The position numbers and the translations under genes were made by a program. Under the pieces are notes generated by a model. The model was not told where the DNA came from, did not search any database, and saw only the letters and a program-made list of their open reading frames with translations. From assembly GCF_037975245.1 (NCBI RefSeq), contig NC_092563.1, positions 17,287,594 through 17,351,593 of the forward strand: a DNA stretch of 64,000 nucleotides, written 5' to 3'. Below, piece by piece: positions 57,290 through 64,000 of this stretch (position 1 is its first letter; the number at the start of each line of letters is the position of its first letter). The stretch is from Apostichopus japonicus. Lineage: Eukaryota > Echinodermata > Holothuroidea > Aspidochirotida > Stichopodidae.

Positions 57290-57550
57290 TTAAGTAATTG
57301 CTACAAGATTCACCAAGAGGATCGAAACAGATTGTTTACCCCTTCCTGGTACGTAGACGCCCTCCGTGGAATTGGTCTTGTTACTAACGTCGCTTGTTAA
57401 CATAGACCAGGACGGATTACTTTTATTAGCTACTACCGGCATTCCAACGGCACGACTTGGAGTTAACTCGGTTAGACTGTCACTCCCAAAAATTGATTTA
57501 TTTATTAAACTTCGATTATATGATTGAACTGAATTTCTTTTCTTTATCAT
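57290..57550 (-). CDS. Hypothetical ORF, Ser/Asn-rich, possible exon
   Basis: Seen: 86-codon ATG frame on the minus strand (MIKKRNSVQSYNRSLINKS..., ending ...VYVPGRGKQSVSILLVNL). Composition is more protein-like than most open frames here and free of repeats. A donor-like CTTG|GTGAAT near its end could make it an exon. No domain, signal peptide or family recognised. Confidence 0.25.
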   Translation of the reverse strand: MIKKRNSVQSYNRSLINKSIFGSDSLTELTPSRAVGMPVVANKSNPSWSMLTSDVSNKTNSTEGVYVPGRGKQSVSILLVNLVAIT

Positions 57551-58104
57551 TGCGGGAGTATTTCAGGATAAATTAATAATGTACGATTGATCTTCTTTAT
57601 CAATATGGATAGTCATTGAGTGATTACTCTCGAGCATGTCAAAAAAAGTAAAATTGAAAGAAAATACTAGTGTAACGAATAGAAGACGTTTGATTTGGTG
57701 CTTAGAACGTTCATTATTTAACTTCTTGTGACAAGAAGATGTTTAGTATTTTAAACTAAATGTGATCAGTACTGTCAATGGGTTTTGATTGTTTTTATCT
57801 AAGTTTTGCAATACTTTTTCATCTGTAATTCTGATAATCTGAACCAGAGCTGAGCTGAGGTTCGCTCAACAAATGCTTTTGACTGGTGCTGAATATCAAA
57901 TTGTCATATCCTATACTGATTACAAAGAAACAAAAACCCGATAGCGTCCTACGGTAACAATATAAACGTCGTTAGTGCATCATTAGGGCAACAGTAAAGA
58001 TATAACGTCTCCATGCGCATATGTTAGACAATTGGCAAATATCTAACTCCAAGTCAAATAATGGCCATCCATAGCTACGGGAAGTCCTGAAAGTATGCTG
58101 TAAC
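57551..58104. other. Intergenic stretch, nothing recognised
   Basis: Seen: unique AT-rich sequence up to the foldback element. Confidence 0.4.
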
Positions 58105-58709
58105 ATATGGAACGCGAAAAGGACCACAACATATGATGATGTTTATGATGATCTAATTTTATACGTTCATGTACTAAAAACTTACGATCATGTACTGCTA
58201 AATATTCATACACATAGGTATTAAGTATTATTACAGCCAATCCTCAGTGAATATCACACACTTCAAATTAATAATATAGTATTCTACGGGTACCCGTTGA
58301 TTACAAAGTACCGTACCCCTAGGAATATCAAAGTTGATACCGAAGCCCCGCCCCTAGTGGTTCTTAATGAGTTTATACTGAATATTCATACGCGTATGGA
58401 GACGCCACATATGAATATACATACGCGTATGAGACGCCACTTTTTTTGAACATAACATTATTAGTACATGATCGTATTTGTTTTGATGTACATCGTACGT
58501 TTGTAGTACATGATCGTATATGTTTAGAACATGATCGTATACTTTTAGTACATGATCGTATATGTTTGGTACATGATCGTAAATTTTTAGTACCGGTACA
58601 TGATCGTGTATTTTTAGTACATGATCATAAGTTTTCAGAACATGATCGTATAAATTAGATCATCATTAACATCATCATATTTTGTGGTCCTTTTCGCGTT
58701 CCATAGTAT
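58105..58709. mobile_element. Foldback element with ~90-bp TIRs and 21-bp repeats
   Basis: Seen: the left end (ATATGGAACGCGAAAAGGAC, 58105 on) reappears inverted at 58620-58709, including CACAACATATGATGATG and GATGATCTAATTTTATAC. Inside the right arm is a 21-bp minisatellite, AGTACATGATCGTATATGTT (58465-58655, about nine units). GTAAC flanks both ends (58100-58104, 58710-58714) as a possible target duplication. No coding capacity; the VHDRI-repeat frame is an artefact. Confidence 0.85.
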
Positions 58710-59448
58710 GTAACATGGCTCGTAAGCTGTTGCATACGTCAATGTACATATTGCAACATATCGGGAGATTCCGAATTACCAGAAAAGACCACAGTAAAGT
58801 GAGCCGCAATTTCAGCCGCGTTTTCAAACGATGAGAGGTGACAGCAATTTTTGAAGTTAGAGTGTGCATACTCGAAATGTGCAACTAGACAAGCTAGCGA
58901 AGCGCAATACGTTGTCTTGTAATGGCCATTAATTATCATAAGTCTGACAACAGGTACATTAGTTTTACATTTAATATTAATAATAATAATTATCTATTAT
59001 AACTTGGCAATTTGATTTTCCCCCTTTTTTTCGGACTCAAACTATATTAGCTTCGTGATGTAAAGAAAAATCCCCGTTGGACGCTTTTCGAGGACAAACG
59101 TGCACCTAATGGAAACGTGAAACATATACAGATCATAAATTAATCCCCATGTCATTTTCATTTTGTGAGGGCAAGACGTCCATTCTGAATCTTTATTTAA
59201 CGTAACATGAATGTGAGGATGGGTCAACGTGTGCGTCGAAAAGGAGAATGCTGTAAATATAGACTTTTCTTTCCCAGATAAAAATTCAGCGAGTGAGTGC
59301 ATGTATATGTTTTGTCGTAATACCCTTGTAGTTTTCTATACAACCATGACAAAATAGGAGACGTAACCATAATTGACGAAAAAAGAATAAAAAATATATG
59401 GAATGATAAGTATCATCAGCTTAACAAAAGTTGATAATCAAATTAATA
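58710..59448. other. Intergenic stretch, nothing recognised
   Basis: Seen: AATAATAAT run near 58977-58992; no supported gene. Confidence 0.4.
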
Positions 59449-59960
59449 TATGTTGTAGCACTACTTTTCCTCAGACCCTCATGTGAAGATTGGAATGATC
59501 CACGGCCAAACAAGGATATATGACGTCATCAAATACCCTTCCTAAAAAAAAATACGACTGATTTCTAGGTAAACATCGGATGTGCGGCTGAGTATATATC
59601 TGCATTTGGTCACATAGAAAATCCTTGAAATTGATACATATTGTAGAACTACTCTTTTTCTATACCCTCATGTTAAGATTGTAGTGATCCGAAGCCCACA
59701 CAAGGATATATGACGTCATCAAATACCCCTTCCTTAAAAATATTGGGATTTCAAATTAAGGCTTAAATTTACACATAAATCTAATGTGCGGCTGAGTTTA
59801 TATTTGCAATTTGCCTCATAGAAAATCCTTCAAATTTATATATATTGTAGAACTACTCTTTTTCTATACCCTCATGTTAAGATTGGAGTGATCCGAAGCC
59901 CACACAAGGACATATGACGTCATCAAATACCCCTTCCTTAAAATATTGGGATATCAAAAT
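59449..59960 (+). repeat. ~190-bp tandem repeat (3 copies), each with a CRE palindrome
   Basis: Seen: three copies share GAACTACTCTTTTTCTATAC, CCTCATGTTAAGATTG, TGATCCGAAGCCCACACAAG and TATGACGTCATCAAATACCC. TGACGTCA, the full cAMP-response-element palindrome, is intact in all three (59521, 59711, 59915). The third copy is incomplete. Whether it is regulatory is unknown. Confidence 0.88.
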
Positions 59961-61337
59961 GCTTAACTTTACTTTATATATCTAACAAAAAACTAACATT
60001 TTCACAACAACAAAAACATAAAACAGACTGAACTGGTGACAAGCGTTACATGAAGTATGTAAAAGGTACGTTCCCTTGTTAATGTGTTCCATGTTTTCTC
60101 CCTAAGCCTAAAACAAGTAAAAGAAAGCAAGTAAAAAGGAAACTCACCTTTTTATGTCTTGTCTACAAGAATCCTAAACTGTAGTCTTGTACCATTATTC
60201 AAGAGAAAAGAAACTATTATTAAACTCACCCATCTTAAATATACTAAAACATCTATTGACAGCCTTCCCACCAAATCCTTCCTATCTATGCCATGTTCTA
60301 ATTACAGAGCAAAAATACAATAACATGGAGGCCTGCCGACACTGGTATTAAAGAAAACTTCCTAATGCCTTCAACAATGCTTTCCACACCTACCAGATTT
60401 TACTTTGTCGAAATAGCCTAGCCTATATGCCTTCCTTGGTTTATCCCCTAAAAGCGTTACTTTCCTCACTAAGTCGTTTTAGTACACAGTTTCTTCAAGT
60501 ACTGCAAATATCTCTTCCCACACAGCTTCTGAGTCCCGTGAAATATGAAATATTTTTTTCACTAAAATCTCTTTGATTAAAACCATAAATTACATTTACT
60601 ACAGTTGCTTAACTACCTAAATTTAACTCTTTCAAAAAACCGTAGCCAATTAGCCTTCTCTCTTTCGTCTCATGAGAAACGTTAGTTTCCTCCCCGACAA
60701 GCGTTACTTTTCTTTCCTATGATTTCGAGGAGGAGGAAATTAATGTTTTAAGGGGAGGAAACTAATGGGTCAGCAAACTAACGGGAGCCCTACATTATGT
60801 CTGAATCAATTGAAGATCTCTCAGAAATGTTTTCAATACTTGATATGTTTAATTTTTTTCTGATATCTAAAATTCATTTTTAAGAAATTTGAGATATCGC
60901 CAAACATTAAAGGGTCGAATATGATCTGAAAGCTGTACATCATTTTATACTGCAAGGCTTACCATTTCCGGAGTAGAAGGAGAGTGAGAGGATGAGGGGG
61001 GGGGGGGGGCTTTAAGTATGGTTAGGACACGTCGCAGCTTTGATGGAGGGACTAGTGATTATAGGTATATTTACTGTGTATATGCTGGGTTGTGGATGGG
61101 GGCATTGTACACTCTTAAAACGTTGGTTAAAAAAAGAATGGTATAGGACCCCCGTTCACTTAATTGGTTAGTTTGTACCCTTAAGTTGGTTAACTGGCAG
61201 TATTTGGGCTATTCCAATAAGTATGTACATTTCACAGTCCGACGTTTAACCAACTTGTTTATAACTTTACCGCTCACTGAGTAAAAAAATTCGCGCGTAC
61301 ACATATATGTACACTGTACGTACATCAGCGCAGCGTC
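59961..61337. other. Intergenic stretch upstream of SAM-type exon
   Basis: Seen: a G run at 60998-61010 and TTGGTTA repeats near 61120-61260 (CTTAATTGGTTAG, AAGTTGGTTAAC); no ORF. Confidence 0.4.
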
Positions 61338-61418
61338 TATAACACACACTACATAACACGTCATGCATAGTACGATCCCTGACAGGGTGGTTTAGTAATC
61401 AAGAATACAGCTAACGCC
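61338..61418 (+). promoter_or_regulatory. Putative promoter/leader of SAM-type gene
   Basis: Seen: TATAA at 61338-61342, 77 nt before a well-placed ATG; leader ends GCTAACGCC. Distance allows a ~45-nt 5' UTR. Inferred only. Confidence 0.35.
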
Positions 61419-61497
61419 ATGGCAGATATCGAAGACAGTGCTGTCTTGAATTTCTTGAAAAAATACGAGATCGAGTCTCTACATGAAACTTTTATCG
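61419..61497 (+). CDS. First coding exon of a probable SAM-domain protein (partial)
   Basis: Seen: GCCATGG start context, frame MADIEDSAVLNFLKKYEIES then LHETFI, ending at donor ATCG|GTAATT (61497/61498, phase 1). The LxNFLKKYxIExLxETFI pattern is the first two helices of SAM domains (typically followed by NEID-xxxLL). Phase 1 with a leftover G would allow Glu, as that family usually has next. I could not find the following exon in the remaining 2.5 kb, so it lies in unrecognised sequence or beyond the window. SAM domains mediate protein-protein or RNA contacts; the rest of the protein, and so its function, is unknown. Confidence 0.6.
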
Positions 61498-61699
61498 GTA
61501 ATTGTAGCTTAACATCGGTAAAAAGTTTGAACTTATGTGGGCACTGAGACCCCCAGTGACAGTATAACGTTAGGCTCAGAGGCCAACGTTAGGCTTATAC
61601 TAGGCTAACGTTAATACTAGTACTATACTAGTATGCCTAATACTAACACTAGTAATATTAGTAACAGTATACTACTAAACTGCCACTGAGTTTAACACA

Positions 61700-62580
61700 G
61701 TGCTTTAATCGATGTTAAATGTTATGAATCTTTTTCGTGTTTTTCACCATATAGTTTTTTACTCACAAACGTACTGGGGTGAGACTGAGCATCCGCGCAT
61801 CCGGATGCTCAGATAGTATCATCGAGTGGCCCTGTATTCTATAATTACTCCGATGTTAAATGTTATGAATCTTTTTCGTGTTTTTCACCATATAGTGTTG
61901 TTCGTGTAAACGACATAGGCCTAGGCCTAATTATTGGTACAATTATAGAATACAGGGCCATTCATTAACTCTTCCCAGCATCCGGATGCGCGGTGTGTCT
62001 GTACATGTCCGTACACGTATGTCGCCCTCTAAAATTCCATCACGTATTTCATTTTGACTCCGCATCCGCGCATCCACCCGGGAGTACTAGGAATGGACTT
62101 CAATAATTTTCGAAAGTTTCCCCATATACCATCACGTATTTCATTTTGACTCCCTCTAATTTCCATCACGTATTTCATTTTATCACGTATTTCATTTTGA
62201 CTCCGCATCCGCGCATCCACCCCGGGAGTACTAGGAATTGACTTAAATAATTTTCGAAAAAGTTTCGACATATACCATCACGTATTTCCAATACTGAAAG
62301 TTCCGAATGTACGAAGATATTCCACATCAATAGTGTGTCGTTCTTAAAAGGCATCCGTACATGTGTGACGCCCTCTAAAATTCCACCACAGAAGTACTAG
62401 CAAAAGACTTAGGAAATTTTTGACTCCGCATCCACACATCCGCGCATCCACTCAAAAAGAAAGAACTGGGACTTTGACATTTTTTACTCACATACGTACT
62501 GGGGTGAGACTGAGCATCCGCGCATCCGGATGCTCAGATAGTATCATCGAGTGGCCCTGTATTCTATAATTACTCCTAAT
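61700..62580. repeat. Complex repeat cluster (CATCCGCGCATCC type)
   Basis: Seen: a segment ending GGCCCTGTATTCTATAATTA (61785-61853) is repeated at 62505-62576 and occurs inverted in part at 61930-61990. TGTTATGAATCTTTTTCGTG with TTTTTCACCATATAG occurs at 61720 and 61858. A ~110-bp unit with CACGTATTTCATTTTGACTC, GGGAGTACTAGGAAT and AATTTTCGAAA occurs at 62040-62130 and 62175-62285. Looks like nested or rearranged copies of a TIR element; no coding capacity. Confidence 0.75.
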
Positions 62581-62590
62581 TATTAATGAA

Positions 62591-62982
62591 AATGTTGTAG
62601 GCCTATCCTTTTAAAGTCCAAATACAAAATCTTTGACCTATTGTCTATAGCCTAGCCTAGTGTATACACCCTATTTTCAAGTGCCCTGGAGACCAAGAGA
62701 TATTTTTAATAGAATTTATAATAAAAATTATTCAATATGGTTATGTTTCTGAATGGATTGTTTCAATTGTCAATAGATAGGCCTAAATGTTGTAGGCCTA
62801 TCCTTTTAAAGTCCAAGTACAAAATCTTTGACCTATTGTCTATAGCCTAGCCTAGTGTATACACCCTATTTTCAAGTGCCCTGGAGACCAAGAGATATTT
62901 TTAATAGAATTTATAATAAAAATTATTCAATATGGTTATGTTTCTGAATGGATTGTTTCAATTGTCAATAGATAGGCCTAGG
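62591..62982 (+). repeat. Tandem 196-bp duplication, nearly identical copies
   Basis: Seen: two head-to-tail copies (62591-62786, 62787-62982) sharing TTGTAGGCCTATCCTTTTAA, CCTGGAGACCAAGAGATATT and GTTTCTGAATGGATTGTTTC; I see a single base difference early in the unit. A very recent duplication (or assembly duplicate) in the probable intron of the SAM-type gene. Confidence 0.92.
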
Positions 62983-64000
62983 ATACAATTTGCTGTATTG
63001 TTATCAACATTTTAGCTATTTCCTTTTAATCTACAGGCCAAGCTCCTTTATTAAGGCAGCGTTAGCAGCTCAGCAGTTGTTGATTTGTTTCCCTTTCTGA
63101 AGGATCCAGAATCTCCCTTGGGTTATGTAAGCATGTTTATGTTCTAATATCCCTCGGCTTAGTTGTCATTAGCCATAGTATAGACCACTCTCGTTGTTGT
63201 GTTGAGGTGACTAGTTTCCTTTTTCCTGCCCTTTCAAAATGTCTCTAAAATGTGGACCACAACACACTGCCCACAATATCACTACTTTTTGTCATCTGTA
63301 GTCAAGTAATATAATCTTCTGTGGGTTCTACCAAGTAATTTGTTCATCTTATAGAGGACTGTGATACTGAAATATATTTTCAATACTACCAGGATTATAT
63401 AAGCATCATTTAACTGAATAATTTCTAATTGAAGTCAGCACTAGGGTGACAAGGCCTTTTAATATGTTAAAAATATCAAAATGGTTGTTAAATTGTCACA
63501 TTGGGAAATCCAAAAACTGTAACATAGGCACTGGTTTTCAGTGGGCTTCATCTCTCAATCTAACCAAGGTATTAATGAAGTTTGTTGTTCAGTAGGTACC
63601 CTCATTATTCCATAAAATATCAGAATTCTGCAACTTATTGATTATATGTGCAATTAGGGTCAAACCCATTACTTTTAGGCTTATCACTTAAAATCAATTG
63701 TCATAGTGTCCCCTGGGACAATACTGTTTCATCAGTAAGCATACAATATTATGTGAGGACAGTATGGAGTGCCACAGTGTCGTTAGTCATAGCGTCCATA
63801 TTGTTACCTTGCAGTTGTGGACATGTACAAGACATGTTTGTGGTTTGCTGGCTAAAAGCCTATGTTTCAACCAGCTCTGAAGTTTTAAATGTTGGTGTAC
63901 AACAGCTTTACATGTAGATCAATAAATCTTTTTCTGAGTTGACTTGAATTTTGCTACCATACTTCAGTTTGATAAAAGAGTATGCTGATTTCATGTGCAG
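62983..64000. other. Stretch to window end, nothing recognised
   Basis: Seen: acceptor-like ATCTACAG at 63030-63037, but the following sequence has no SAM-like or other recognisable frame. AATAAA near 63920 could be a polyadenylation signal. No supported gene. Confidence 0.4.

Overview
This is a eukaryotic, AT-rich, repeat-dense genomic window from an invertebrate animal. A marine deuterostome, most likely an echinoderm such as a sea cucumber, fits best. That is an inference from the ZNFX1-type gene architecture, the mix of SINE, LINE, Penelope and hAT elements, and many dispersed AGGCCTA-type palindromes; no single marker proves it.

The one clearly recognisable complete gene is on the + strand at 40459-52680. 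It is a ZNFX1 homologue (NFX1-type zinc-finger SF1 RNA helicase) in four exons: 40459-40748 (RG-rich N terminus), 42615-47009 (helicase plus Cys-rich fingers), 48002-48098 and 51664-52680 (C-terminal RZ-type finger). The exon phases agree at every junction and the total is 5799 nt (1932 codons plus stop), close to vertebrate ZNFX1. Exon 1 carries an in-frame TGA at 40702, placed where an Arg CGA codon would fit the RG-rich context. Intron 1 also holds a truncated duplicate of the start of exon 2 (41939-42066). At 61419-61497 there is a convincing first coding exon of another gene, probably with a SAM domain, that continues out of the recognisable sequence. Weaker gene candidates are at 12689-13013, 15769-15829 plus an array of exon-like cassettes (16029-17802), 28074-28262, 28309-28629, 55503-55597 and 57290-57550.

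Region by region: 1-1390 is a LINE reverse-transcriptase fragment (- strand) split by a TIR element with an 8-bp target duplication. 1781-8555 holds three arrays of a ~180-bp satellite, two in one orientation and one inverted. 10820-11735 is a second LINE fragment. 13403-14626 is a foldback element filled with 21-bp GATATC/GAATTC repeats. 15185-18740 is a zone of tandem duplications, including the exon-like cassettes. 18910-27070 is an ~8 kb field of a 9-bp repeat (TTTACTTTA) with TG/TA blocks. It is interrupted at 22035-24232 by a Penelope-like element whose GIY-YIG end is present in inverted duplicate. 28000-39950 is a patchwork of hAT-type non-autonomous elements with visible target duplications, palindromic minisatellites, a Tx1/L1-like LINE tail and a tRNA-derived SINE. 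40459-54170 is the ZNFX1 locus. 54300-64000 has an AT microsatellite, another hAT MITE, a foldback element, a CRE-containing tandem repeat, the SAM-type first exon and further recent tandem duplications.

Nearly every open frame outside ZNFX1 and the retroelements is a by-product of tandem repeats. The most distinctive items are the interrupted ZNFX1 first exon with its duplicated in-phase pseudo-exon, the eight-cassette exon-like array, and several transposons whose termini or interiors are palindromic minisatellites.
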